From Caldilineaceae bacterium (GTDB taxonomy: Bacteria; Chloroflexota; Anaerolineae; Caldilineales; Caldilineaceae), in assembly GCA_023384455.1 (NCBI GenBank), contig JAHDWH010000052.1, positions 1-32,999 on the forward strand: DNA of 32,999 nucleotides, given 5' to 3'. Below, piece after piece: positions 1-8,382 of the stretch. The stretch's first letter is position 1; every line of letters starts with the position of its first letter. The notes beneath the pieces were generated by a model. The model ran no database searches and was not told the origin of the DNA. It saw only the letters and a program-made list of their open reading frames with translations. A program made the translations under genes and the position numbers.

Positions 1-68
1 ATTCTCTGCGCCTCTGCGTCTCTGCGAGAGGAATCTACCTTTTTGCAGTGGACTCGCGGATTCGTCCG
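1..68. repeat. Intergenic gap with a dispersed CTGCG-type repeat fragment
   Basis: The first ~35 bases repeat the CTCTGCG motif (CTCTGCGCCTCTGCGTC), resembling the short TCTGCG-rich dispersed repeats found in other gaps of this window. No gene is visible here. The RidA gene ends at 69 on the minus strand, so this is its downstream region. The repeat may continue beyond the left edge. Confidence 0.4.
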
Positions 69-521
69 CTATTTCACTTCAAAGATAACCTCAATCTCGC
101 AGGCCCAATTGTCGGGCACGGTCAGACCGATGGCGCTGCGGGCGTGGCGGCCGGCCTCGCCAAAGACGCCGATGAGCAGGTCGCTGCACCCGTGGATCAC
201 CGCGGGGGTGTTGTCAAAGTCCGGGGCTACGTTGACCATCCCGAAGACCTTCACCACCTGCACCACATTGTCCAGGCTGCCCGCCAGCGAATGGACGGCT
301 TGCAGGCAATTCAGTGTACACAATTTGGCCGCCTCGTAGCCATCCTCCACCGACACATCCTGCCCCACTTTGCCTTTGATCTGCTGACCACCCCAACGGG
401 AGACCTGCCCCGATGTATAGATCAGATTGCCGGTGCGCTTGGCGTGCATCAGCCGCCCCGCGTTGAGTTCGATATTCTGCAGGGTATACCCCATCTCTTG
501 CAACTTCGCTGCGTAGGACAT
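69..521 (-). CDS. RidA/YjgF/YER057c/UK114 family protein (long subgroup)
   Basis: This 150-residue protein belongs to the RidA family, small trimeric enzymes that hydrolyse reactive enamine/imine intermediates released by PLP enzymes, usually in the cytosol. The family hallmark GNLIYTSGQVSRWGG is near residues 31-45, and the C-terminal block holds the Arg of ARSAIG and the Glu of CEIEVIF, the two positions that contact the substrate carboxylate in true RidA. It is longer than the usual ~128 residues because of an N-terminal extension typical of the YjgH-like subgroup. GGGAG lies upstream of the ATG. It is downstream of a second RidA gene on the same strand, 39 bases away, suggesting one transcript. 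The family call is secure; the physiological substrate is not known. Confidence 0.9.
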   Translation of the reverse strand: MSYAAKLQEMGYTLQNIELNAGRLMHAKRTGNLIYTSGQVSRWGGQQIKGKVGQDVSVEDGYEAAKLCTLNCLQAVHSLAGSLDNVVQVVKVFGMVNVAPDFDNTPAVIHGCSDLLIGVFGEAGRHARSAIGLTVPDNWACEIEVIFEVK

Positions 522-560
522 TCTTTCTTCTCCCTTTGTCTTGGCGTCTCTGTGTAGTTT

Positions 561-938
561 CTACTCTGGCAGCACTGCAATGCAGTCCACTTCGATCAGA
601 ATGTTGGGCAATTGTACACCTACGGTCGTGCGGGCCGGGTAGGGTTTGGTCAGAAAAGTCTGGTAGACTTCGTTCATCTCGGCAAAGTCCTTCAGATCGG
701 CCAAATAGACGCCCACTTTTGTTACGTGGGCCCAATTGGTGCCCGCGGCTTCCAACAGCGTCTTCAAATTTTCAAAGACCTGCACGGCCTGTCCGCGGAA
801 ATCCGACGCGACTTGCCCGCTGGCCGGGTTGCGGGGGCCTTGCCCAGAGATGAAAACGGTTGGTCCACTGGCTACGATCCCCTGGGAGTATATCCCCGCG
901 GGGGGAGCACCCTTTTCCGTAAACACTTCCTTACGCAT
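561..938 (-). CDS. RidA family 2-iminobutanoate/2-iminopropanoate deaminase
   Basis: This is a canonical 125-residue RidA protein. Visible motifs are PPAGIYSQGIV near the N-terminus, FISGQGPRNP, the catalytic-site Arg in YPARTTVGVQLP and the Glu in ILIEVDCIAV near the C-terminus. RidA enzymes deaminate 2-aminoacrylate-type intermediates and protect PLP enzymes. The frame can be extended to a GTG at 950, but GAGGA just upstream of the ATG at 938 is a good ribosome-binding site and gives the standard family length, so 938 is preferred. It is the upstream member of a two-RidA pair. The two proteins are clearly divergent in sequence and length, so this is not a recent duplication. Confidence 0.93.
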   Translation of the reverse strand: MRKEVFTEKGAPPAGIYSQGIVASGPTVFISGQGPRNPASGQVASDFRGQAVQVFENLKTLLEAAGTNWAHVTKVGVYLADLKDFAEMNEVYQTFLTKPYPARTTVGVQLPNILIEVDCIAVLPE

Positions 939-1074
939 ACATTTCCTCACTTTCGGATGGTGAATCAGAGTCTCTGGCGACGGCGCATCTGCTCCGACAG
1001 CCTATTCTACCATACGTCGGCTCGTTCTTCTTCACCCTTCCTCAAGCGTATTGGCTGCAACTGCTCAGGCTTAG

Positions 1075-1137
1075 GGTGCGACGCATTCGCCACACAATTT
1101 TGGAACAGGGATATTCTCCTGGCGAGTGCGTCGCACC
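1075..1137. repeat. Dispersed hairpin element, copy A (GGTGCGWCGCAC family)
   Basis: Two 18-base arms, 1075-1092 and 1120-1137, are inverted copies with a single difference (left arm GGTGCGACGCATTCGCCA) around a 27-base loop. CTGCTCAG upstream and CTGAGTAG downstream add an imperfect outer arm. The element lies 21 bases beyond the stop codon of the large exported protein and before the RidA pair, so on the minus strand it could act as a 3' hairpin. The same arms recur at 17938-18000, and a variant occurs at 24806-24869. The rest of the 939-1158 gap shows no gene. Confidence 0.85.
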
Positions 1138-1158
1138 TGAGTAGAACGTTGGCGCTTT

Positions 1159-3663
1159 CTATCTGGCCAGGTTCGGCAAATAGATCGAGTTGCTGCCGCT
1201 GACTTGGAAGTTGAAAACGGTATTGTTGGCGTCGTAAGCGGGCGAGGGCTGGGTGAAGGTCCAGTCGTGGGGCACACCTTCGGCAGCCACAGTAAAGTCA
1301 GAGGTATCTTTGCTCTTCAATCCGATTTCAAAGACGGCGCTGAAGGACTCGTTGGGACTCAACTTGCCATCACCGCCCAACTGCGCCGAAAGGATGGAGA
1401 TGGTTGCCCCCAGACCGCCAGGACCGCCATCCGCATTCAACACCAGATTTCCCCCAGCCAGATTGGTTACATTGAAGGAGATATCCTCCAGCGTAATTTC
1501 TGTGACATTGGCAAAGGTGGTTTCCAGACGGTAGACACCGGCAGGCGCATTGGCCCTGGGCATGGGATCGTAGCGACCAGTCGAGCCTAGCAATTTGAGG
1601 CGATGATTGATCGACGGATTCTGCAAAATGTCGCTGATGTAGAGCGGCGGCTCCAGCAGACCGTCCCAAGCGCCAAAGTCGATGAAGGCGGATGTCGCGC
1701 CGGCGGGGACATCGACCGCCTTGACGAACTCCTGCTCATCGCCATCGGGCCAGATGAGCGTCATCACCACATCAAAGGCCTGGCCTTGCGCGCCGGTGTC
1801 GTCGAAGAAGACCTGCTCCTTGTCCCGGTCCATATTCAGCAGGACCGACTCGCCTGCATCGAGAACCACATTGCTGACCTCGAAGATGACACTGGGGTCT
1901 TCTGCGTTGACCGGATCGTAGGCCAGGTAGATAGTCGGCGCGGTGATGGTCTCGGTCGCTTTGAAGTCGATGTAATTGCCCTTGGGGCTGACCGCAATCT
2001 CCAGAAATTCGTCCGGGTCTAGCTGAATGTCGTCCAGCCCCATAGCGTAGCCATCGCCGGTCATCGTCAATCCCCCATCGGCTATGGCATCAATCGTCTT
2101 GCCGCTGATATAGACCCTGTAGATGGCGTCTGGCGCGGCCAGGAAGGGTACTTCGATGAGCGGGGGCACATCTTTGTTCAGCCCGCCTTTGAAGTAATTC
2201 ACGGTAGCATTGGGGATTTCATTGATGAACGTTTCGGTGTCAAAGGCAAAACCCGTGGACTGATCCGCCTCATTGGCGACCAGAAAGGCCCCTTCACCCG
2301 CATATTCAAAGCGAATTGTACCACTGATCTGGCCCATCGCCGTCACGGCCTGGCCTGTTCCAGCAGTTTCTTCAGGACAGAAAGGGCAGGTGAAATACTT
2401 GCCCGCGGGCAGATCCCGGGCGCTGACCTTGACCAGCTCCAGATTGCCCGTCGTCGCCGTACCGGTATAGACCGTGGCCGGTTCGCCGGGGGTGGATGCT
2501 GTCACATAGCTCCAGATGTTGGCTGCCATATTGACGGTGATGTATTGGCGCTGTTTGGGGTAGTTGTTGTCATAGACGAGAATGCGCGACTCATGGGTGT
2601 TGACCGTTTCGACGCCATAGGCTGTGATGGCATGGCCGTCTTTGAATTCGTTCTTCGGCCCTTCCAACCGGTAGATGCCGACTGTGTAGGCGATGGGCTT
2701 TGCCAGATTGAAGTCAGTGGTCAACTGCTGGACAGCCGCTACCGGGGCCACCTTTTTCGTTGCGTTCCAAACCTCGTCCAGTCCCTGGCGGACAAAGTAA
2801 GAGGCAATGTAGTTCTCGATCGACTGCTGGGGAAAGTTCAGGTCAATCGTCGTCACGGCCCCGGCCTGAAAATCGGCCGGAGAATACTTGCCTTTGAACT
2901 CGGCCCAATCGAAAAGACGCAGGCTGGTGACCGCCATCCCCTCGCAGTGTCCACCGTTCATCCCCGCGATCTGGCCTTCCATCCACTTGCGGGCCGGACC
3001 ACTCAGCACACAGGTGGCCGCGGTTGTACCCGACTTGCAGGCGGCCTTGCCAAACATGGCAAACATATCGGCTGTGCCCAAATCGTCGCTGGAGACCCGG
3101 GGGGCTTCGTTGGTGAAATTATCAAACTGGAATCCATCGGCTGTGACATCAAAGGGGGTGCCATTGACATCTTTATAGACGGCTACCAGGGTGCCCGGCG
3201 CTTCCACCGTCGTTCGGATGCCGTTCCCAAAGGCGCCTGGCGCAGGTCGAAAGATTTGATTTTCGGTGATTTCGACATACCCACCGATGGCCACGCTGTT
3301 CTTGACGTTGACCACCAGATTGAGGGTCTGGCTGGCATTGGCCGCCAGATTGGCTATTGTAAACTCGACACCGCTATCCGCGGGGATGAAAGTGCCACCG
3401 CTCACGTAGGTGGCATTGGCAGACAGCTTGCTGAAAACGCCAATGTTCGTGATCGCCTGGGCGGTCAAGTTTTTGACCGTCAGCGTATAGTTGATATTAC
3501 TGCCGGGCGTCACATAGGACGGCCCACTCACCGTCAAAGACATTGTCGGGCTTTGGGCAAGGGCTGCTGGCACACCCTTTGGCAGCAGAATACCGCCGAA
3601 CAGGAACAGGGCCACGAGCGCCAGAACAGCGCTGGTTCGTGCAATCCTGGATTTCACAAACAT
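1159..3663 (-). CDS. Large exported protein with candidate papain-like cysteine protease domain
   Basis: This 834-residue protein has an N-terminal signal peptide (hydrophobic stretch ~11-25, likely cleavage near ALAQ/SP at ~37). The start is set by GGGAGGAA just before the ATG at 3663; a 14-residue upstream extension is less likely. Residues ~40-125 look like a DUF11/CARDB-type beta-sandwich. The middle region has GGHCEGMA with Cys240, KDGHAITAYG with His344 and VYDNNYPK with Asp365/Asn366, an order and spacing compatible with a C39/papain-like triad. A CPFC motif follows (~425), then beta-rich domains to the C-terminus, which ends SIYLPNLAR, a tail style seen on Chloroflexota secreted proteins. 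It probably acts outside the cell. The exported status is well supported; the protease call is inference from motif order. Confidence 0.75.
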   Translation of the reverse strand: MFVKSRIARTSAVLALVALFLFGGILLPKGVPAALAQSPTMSLTVSGPSYVTPGSNINYTLTVKNLTAQAITNIGVFSKLSANATYVSGGTFIPADSGVEFTIANLAANASQTLNLVVNVKNSVAIGGYVEITENQIFRPAPGAFGNGIRTTVEAPGTLVAVYKDVNGTPFDVTADGFQFDNFTNEAPRVSSDDLGTADMFAMFGKAACKSGTTAATCVLSGPARKWMEGQIAGMNGGHCEGMAVTSLRLFDWAEFKGKYSPADFQAGAVTTIDLNFPQQSIENYIASYFVRQGLDEVWNATKKVAPVAAVQQLTTDFNLAKPIAYTVGIYRLEGPKNEFKDGHAITAYGVETVNTHESRILVYDNNYPKQRQYITVNMAANIWSYVTASTPGEPATVYTGTATTGNLELVKVSARDLPAGKYFTCPFCPEETAGTGQAVTAMGQISGTIRFEYAGEGAFLVANEADQSTGFAFDTETFINEIPNATVNYFKGGLNKDVPPLIEVPFLAAPDAIYRVYISGKTIDAIADGGLTMTGDGYAMGLDDIQLDPDEFLEIAVSPKGNYIDFKATETITAPTIYLAYDPVNAEDPSVIFEVSNVVLDAGESVLLNMDRDKEQVFFDDTGAQGQAFDVVMTLIWPDGDEQEFVKAVDVPAGATSAFIDFGAWDGLLEPPLYISDILQNPSINHRLKLLGSTGRYDPMPRANAPAGVYRLETTFANVTEITLEDISFNVTNLAGGNLVLNADGGPGGLGATISILSAQLGGDGKLSPNESFSAVFEIGLKSKDTSDFTVAAEGVPHDWTFTQPSPAYDANNTVFNFQVSGSNSIYLPNLAR

Positions 3664-3804
3664 ATTTCCTCCCAAGTTATTGTATACAAATGGTGCTTCA
3701 GACACGTTCTAACTTTCCTTTCTGATTGGGTCTTACATACTTTGACACTCCTTGGATATACAATCGGTGTGGTTTGGCACAGCGCCGAATGCCAGCGCTA
3801 TCAC

Positions 3805-4047
3805 CTAGATTTCCTCCTTTTGTTGATCCGACGGTATTATTTGGTGTTGGACTGTGAGCAACTCGGCACGCAAAGCCGCCACTAAATCGTCCACATCGGT
3901 GAAACCCCACCGTTGACCGGTGGCCGGTATTTCTAGCGTACAACGCAGGATCGCAGCCTGAGCCAGCGCGCTGTACTCAACCTGATTGCGAATAATGAGT
4001 GTACTGAAAGTCACCGGATTGGATTCCATGCCCGTAAGCATAGCCAT
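3805..4047 (-). CDS. Small hypothetical protein, divergent from the SARP-STAND regulator
   Basis: I do not recognise a named family. The frame encodes ~80 residues from the ATG at 4047; a TTG at 4068 and ATGs at 4041 and 4029 are alternatives, and none has a strong ribosome-binding site. The C-terminal half, with GQRWGFTDVDDLVAALRAEL, has the look of small Chloroflexota proteins that end in a 'gx-F-x-[SD]-hydrophobic-EL-hydrophobic' helix. That likeness is from memory, not a search. It contains no signal peptide or cysteine pair. It is transcribed away from the giant regulator, with only 33 bases between the two start codons, so the two may share control. It could also be a chance ORF. Confidence 0.5.
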   Translation of the reverse strand: MAMLTGMESNPVTFSTLIIRNQVEYSALAQAAILRCTLEIPATGQRWGFTDVDDLVAALRAELLTVQHQIIPSDQQKEEI

Positions 4048-4050
4048 TGA

Positions 4051-4071
4051 ACGCCAATCAAACGCCAATCA
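4051..4071. promoter_or_regulatory. Tandem 10-bp direct repeat in the divergent start region
   Basis: ACGCCAATCA occurs at 4051-4060 and again at 4062-4071, an 11-base period, immediately before the start codon of the SARP-STAND regulator and overlapping the possible start of the divergent small ORF. SARP-type winged-helix proteins are known to bind short direct repeats of about 11-bp period near promoters, so this could be an autoregulatory operator. The placement is suggestive, but two copies of ten bases can arise by chance. Confidence 0.35.
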
Positions 4072-4080
4072 CAACTTGCA

Positions 4081-7000
4081 ATGAAAAATATGCTCCAATT
4101 AACCCTACTCGGCTCACCCCGTGTCCTGCTGGATGGTCAGCCCGTGACCGCCTTTGCCACGGCCAAAGCCCAGGCCCTGCTCTTCTATCTGGCCGTCACC
4201 GGCCAGCCCCACAGCCGGGATACCCTGGCCGCCCTGCTCTGGGACGGGATGACCGACGCCCAGGCCAAGAAAAATCTGCGCACTGTCCTGCCTGATCTGC
4301 GCCGTCTGCTCGGTGAGCATCTGGAGATCGACCGCCAGACAATCGCCTTTCGCCAGCCCAGCACCTATTGGCTGGATGTGGCCGTGCTGCGCGACGGGCT
4401 GACACCGGGCCGTGAGTCAGCCGACACCGCCACTCGTCAGAGCGACCCTCGCCAGAGCGCCGTCGATCTCTATCTGGGGGAATTTCTGGCTGGGTTCTAT
4501 GTGCAAAGCGCCCCGGCCTACGACGCCTGGGTGTTGGAGCAGCGGGAACAGCTTCATCTGCTGGTGGTGACAGCGCTTTCCGGGCTGGCTGGGGACTATA
4601 TCCAGGCCGCCGATTATGCCAGCGCCCTGGCCGCCAACCGCCGCCTATTGGGGATGGAGCCGTGGTCCGAGCCGGTGCATCGGCAGCAGATGGGGCTGCT
4701 GGCCCGGATGGGGGAACGCGCCGCGGCCCTGGCCCAATACGAAAGCTGCCGCCGTATTTTGCAGGCCGAATTTGGCGTGGAACCCCTGCCGGAGACGACC
4801 GCCCTCTACACGCAGATTCGGGCCGGGGAGATGGAAAATCCGTCCAGTGTTGCCACACCACATCCGTCCCTCCCCACCCAGCCGGTGATTGTACACACCC
4901 AGCGCCAGCGGACGGAGACGGAACACAACCTGCCCCAGCCGACAAAACTGTTCGGACGCGGGGCGGAGTTGGCCCGTTTGCACAAATGGATTGTGGAGGA
5001 TGGCTGCCGTCTGGTGGGCATCTTTGGCATCGGCGGTCAGGGCAAGAGCAGCCTGGCCGTCTCCTTTGGCCGCGCCCTGGCCGAACACCCTCCCAAAACA
5101 GGGACAGGCTTTGCGCGCATCCTCTGGCAATCGCTCCTGAACGCCCCACCCCTGGCCGAAGTGATGCAGGAGTGGTTCTATCAGCTATCCGACCAGACCG
5201 CAACCGACCTGCCTGCCAGTCTGGACCAGCAGATGAACCGCTTGCTGGGCTATTTGCGCGCCCAACCCACGCTGATTGTCCTCGACAATCTGGAAAGCAT
5301 TCTGCACAGCGACGGGCGCAGCGGCTACTATCGCCCCGGCTACGAAGGCTATGGGCAGCTAATCCGCCGCCTGGCCGAAAGCGAGCACCCCAGTTGTCTG
5401 CTGATCACCAGCCGGGAATGGCCCCAGGACCTGCTCCATCTGGAGGAGGAGCGACCGGTGGTGCGCGCCCTGGCCCTGGACGGTCTGTCCGCCGAAGCCG
5501 GGCAGCAGATAGTGGCGGCCAGGGGTCTGGCAGGCCAGGACGGGGATGTGGCCGCCTTTGTCCAACACTATTCGGGCAACCCTCTGGCCCTCAATCTGGC
5601 CGCGCAGACGGTCCGCGATCTTTTTGACGGCCAGATTGCCGCCTTTTTGCAGGCCGACACACTGATTTTTGACAATATCCGGGATGTGCTGGACCAGCAA
5701 TTCGCCCGCCTGACGCCGTTGGAGGGGGAGCTTATGGGCTGGCTGGCCGTGGCCCGGGAACCCATCCCCTACCCCGCCCTGCGCGGTCTGCTGGCCCAGC
5801 CCCCCGCGCCCCGGGCTGTGCTGGAGGCCCTGCGCTCTCTGCAACGCCGCTCCCTGCTGGAAACCGACGACGACGCCTTTGGGCTGCAAAATGTGGTGCT
5901 GGAATATACGACCGAATGGCTGATCGACAATATCCTCGCCGATATTTTGGCTGACAGTCCCCAGGAAGCGTCAACCGGGAATCTCATCCCATCAACCCAT
6001 CATCCCATCATCCCCTCGCCCCTAAACCGCCACGCGCTGGTGCTGGCCCAGAGCAAAGAGTATGTGCGTGCCAGCCAGACCCGGCTGCTTCTGCGCCCGG
6101 TGGCCGAGCGGCTGGTGGCCCAGCGGGGCGCGCGGGGGGCTGTGCAAAAGATTCAGACAATTCTTGGCGCTCTGCGCGGCCTGCCACCCACACCCGGCTA
6201 TGCCGCGGCCAATCTGCTCCATCTGCTCTTGGCGATGGGCGTGGACGTGAGCGGCTACGACTTTTCCCGGCTCAGCCTGCGCCAACTCTATTTGCGGGGG
6301 GTCAGCCTGCCCCGGGTCAATTTTGCCCAGGCCGAGATCGTTGACAGCGTTTTCACCGAACCCTTTGGCCTGGTCTACAGCGCGGTCTTCAGCCTGGATG
6401 GCCGCTATTTGGCCGCGGGCACGGGCGAAGGGGCCATCTATCTTTGGCGCACAGCAGACCAGCAGTTGGCCCAGGTGATCCAGGCCCACAGCCAGAGCAT
6501 CAGTGAGTTGGCCTTTGGGCAACGGCTGACCAGCGCCGGAGAAAGCCAGACGGTGCTGGTCAGCGCCTGCGAGGACAAAAGCATCGGCTTCTGGCCGTTG
6601 ACCGGCCAGGGAGAGGCAGAAAACGCCACCCATCTGCGCCACCCGGAGCACGCCTCTCTGCTGGCCGCAGGGATCAGCCTGGACGGTCAGCGGGTGACCG
6701 GGGTGGGCGAGGATGGACAGGTCTTTGTGTGGGAAGTCGCCGCGGGTCAGACACCCCGTCTCGTCCAGCGCTTTGCCACCCACCCAACCCGCCTGCGTCT
6801 GATCGCCTTTAGCGCAGACGGCCAGATTGTGGCTGTGGGCAATCGCAACGGGCAGGTGCAGGTGCGCTCTCTGGCAAATGGGGGCGAGATTCTGCGCCTG
6901 GCCGTGGCGTCGGGTTCGATTGTGGCCCTGGCCCTGGGCCGGAACCGGGACCGGCAATGGCTGGCGACCGGGGGAAAAGAGGGCGATCTCTGCCTGTGGA

Positions 7001-8382
7001 GTCTGCCCGATGGCCGTTTGCTGCGGGTGGTGGAGACACAGGCGGGGGTCATCGACGCCCTGGCCTTTAGCCCGGACGGGGATTTTCTGACCAGCAGCCA
7101 CGGGGATCAGGCGGTGCGGGTCTGGGCTATCGACACGCCTATCGTCGCCAATAGCCAGCCAGACTTGCGGCTGGTTCATACCCTGCCGGGACATAGCCAG
7201 ATCATCTGGTCCGTGGCCTTTGCGCCCCGGCCCCCAAAAAAGGAGACGGGGCAACGGGCGCGTCTGCTGGTTGCCAGCGGCAGCAGCGACCAGACTGTGC
7301 GTGTCTGGGACGGGGAGATGGGCCACTCGCTCTATACCCTACGCGGCCAGCCCCGCGCCTTGGGATCCCTGGCGATTGTGCCCTGGCCTGCTGCCCAAAA
7401 CGGGGATTGGCTGTTGGCCGCGGTTGGCTACGATCGGCTGGTGCATCTGTGGCAGGGGCAGGGCAGCCAGACCGACCCCACACCCCGCTCCCTGGCCGGG
7501 AAAAATGGGCCGCTCTACACCGTCGCTATCAGCCCGGACGGCCGCACGCTGGCCTCGGCTGGCCGGGACCTGTCCATCAGCATTTGGGATGTCGCCAAAA
7601 GGGAGATGGGCCAAAGCCTGTCGGGGCACACGGAAAGCGTTACGTGCCTGGTCTTTCACCCGGCTGGCACGGGGCTGGCCAGCGGCAGCACAGATGGCAC
7701 AGTGCGTCTGTGGGAGAAGGACGCGGCGGGCCGTTACGCGCCGAGCCAGACGGGGGCGGTGTTGCAGGCCAATCTCCGCTACGTCTACGATATCGCCTTT
7801 CATTCCCAGGGCCACTGTCTGGCCGCGGTGGGCGCGGACCTGCATCTGCGCCTGTGGGATATGACCCAATCCCCGCCCGCCGAGATGGCCGGCGCGGGCA
7901 AAAGAGTGGAGACAGAAGGCGAGCAGGACATCTTTTGCGTTGCTTTCAGCCCGAACGGGCGCTGGCTGGCCTGTGGGGGCAACGCGGCCATCCATCTGTG
8001 GGAGAGAGATGGCCCGCCGCTGATCCTGCGCCAGCACACGGCCTGGATTTTTAGCCTGGCCTTTTCGCCCGACGGCACGCTGTTGGCCAGCAGCAGCGCG
8101 GACGCGACGGTCTGCCTGTGGGATGTGGCGCAGGGCCGCCTGCTTGCACACCTGCGCGGCCACAGGGAGACGATCTACAAAGTGGCCTTTACCCCCGACG
8201 GCCAGTCGGTTGTAAGCTGTAGCTTCGACGGAACCATCCGGTTTTGGGATGTGGCAACGGGGGAATGCGTTAACATTCTGGCTGTGGAAGGGCCGTATGC
8301 GGGGATGCGGATCGACGGCGTGCGCGGGGTGACGGAGGCACAGAAGCGGGCGCTGGTGGCCTTGGGCGCGGTAGAAGGGTAG
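4081..8382 (+). CDS. SARP/BTAD-STAND (NB-ARC) regulator with 14 WD40 repeats
   Basis: This 1433-residue protein begins with an OmpR/SARP-type winged helix (~5-100). A BTAD helical domain follows (~125-260), including YDAWVLEQREQL and the tail FGVEPLPETTALY. Next is a STAND NTPase: LFGRGAELARL, Walker A GIGGQGKSS with Lys322, Walker B TLIVLDNLE with Asp402, LLITSREW and GNPLALNLA. A short pentapeptide-like segment (~726-755, FSRLSLRQLYLRGVSL) precedes the WD40 region. I count 14 WD40 blade endings such as IYLWRTAD, VRVWDGEM and IRFWDVAT from ~765 to ~1390, enough for two seven-bladed propellers. Such proteins are thought to be signal-gated transcription activators: the propeller senses a ligand and the NTPase oligomerises. 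The target is unknown. The linker at ~635-645 is encoded by a tandem octamer. Confidence 0.9.
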   Translation: MKNMLQLTLLGSPRVLLDGQPVTAFATAKAQALLFYLAVTGQPHSRDTLAALLWDGMTDAQAKKNLRTVLPDLRRLLGEHLEIDRQTIAFRQPSTYWLDVAVLRDGLTPGRESADTATRQSDPRQSAVDLYLGEFLAGFYVQSAPAYDAWVLEQREQLHLLVVTALSGLAGDYIQAADYASALAANRRLLGMEPWSEPVHRQQMGLLARMGERAAALAQYESCRRILQAEFGVEPLPETTALYTQIRAGEMENPSSVATPHPSLPTQPVIVHTQRQRTETEHNLPQPTKLFGRGAELARLHKWIVEDGCRLVGIFGIGGQGKSSLAVSFGRALAEHPPKTGTGFARILWQSLLNAPPLAEVMQEWFYQLSDQTATDLPASLDQQMNRLLGYLRAQPTLIVLDNLESILHSDGRSGYYRPGYEGYGQLIRRLAESEHPSCLLITSREWPQDLLHLEEERPVVRALALDGLSAEAGQQIVAARGLAGQDGDVAAFVQHYSGNPLALNLAAQTVRDLFDGQIAAFLQADTLIFDNIRDVLDQQFARLTPLEGELMGWLAVAREPIPYPALRGLLAQPPAPRAVLEALRSLQRRSLLETDDDAFGLQNVVLEYTTEWLIDNILADILADSPQEASTGNLIPSTHHPIIPSPLNRHALVLAQSKEYVRASQTRLLLRPVAERLVAQRGARGAVQKIQTILGALRGLPPTPGYAAANLLHLLLAMGVDVSGYDFSRLSLRQLYLRGVSLPRVNFAQAEIVDSVFTEPFGLVYSAVFSLDGRYLAAGTGEGAIYLWRTADQQLAQVIQAHSQSISELAFGQRLTSAGESQTVLVSACEDKSIGFWPLTGQGEAENATHLRHPEHASLLAAGISLDGQRVTGVGEDGQVFVWEVAAGQTPRLVQRFATHPTRLRLIAFSADGQIVAVGNRNGQVQVRSLANGGEILRLAVASGSIVALALGRNRDRQWLATGGKEGDLCLWSLPDGRLLRVVETQAGVIDALAFSPDGDFLTSSHGDQAVRVWAIDTPIVANSQPDLRLVHTLPGHSQIIWSVAFAPRPPKKETGQRARLLVASGSSDQTVRVWDGEMGHSLYTLRGQPRALGSLAIVPWPAAQNGDWLLAAVGYDRLVHLWQGQGSQTDPTPRSLAGKNGPLYTVAISPDGRTLASAGRDLSISIWDVAKREMGQSLSGHTESVTCLVFHPAGTGLASGSTDGTVRLWEKDAAGRYAPSQTGAVLQANLRYVYDIAFHSQGHCLAAVGADLHLRLWDMTQSPPAEMAGAGKRVETEGEQDIFCVAFSPNGRWLACGGNAAIHLWERDGPPLILRQHTAWIFSLAFSPDGTLLASSSADATVCLWDVAQGRLLAHLRGHRETIYKVAFTPDGQSVVSCSFDGTIRFWDVATGECVNILAVEGPYAGMRIDGVRGVTEAQKRALVALGAVEG
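5985..6016 (+). repeat. Tandem octamer (CATCCCAT x4, degenerate) inside the STAND regulator gene
   Basis: Four consecutive 8-base units read CATCCCAT, CAACCCAT, CATCCCAT and CATCCCCT. They encode a low-complexity linker (IPSTHHPIIPS) between the STAND winged-helix part and the WD40-proximal helices. Because 8 is not a multiple of 3, a change of one unit would shift the reading frame. Confidence 0.8.

Noticed and set aside
2545..3885. 446-codon plus-strand ORF opposite the exported protein
   Set aside because: Antisense to a protein with signal peptide and strong Shine-Dalgarno; composition is that of a shadow frame.
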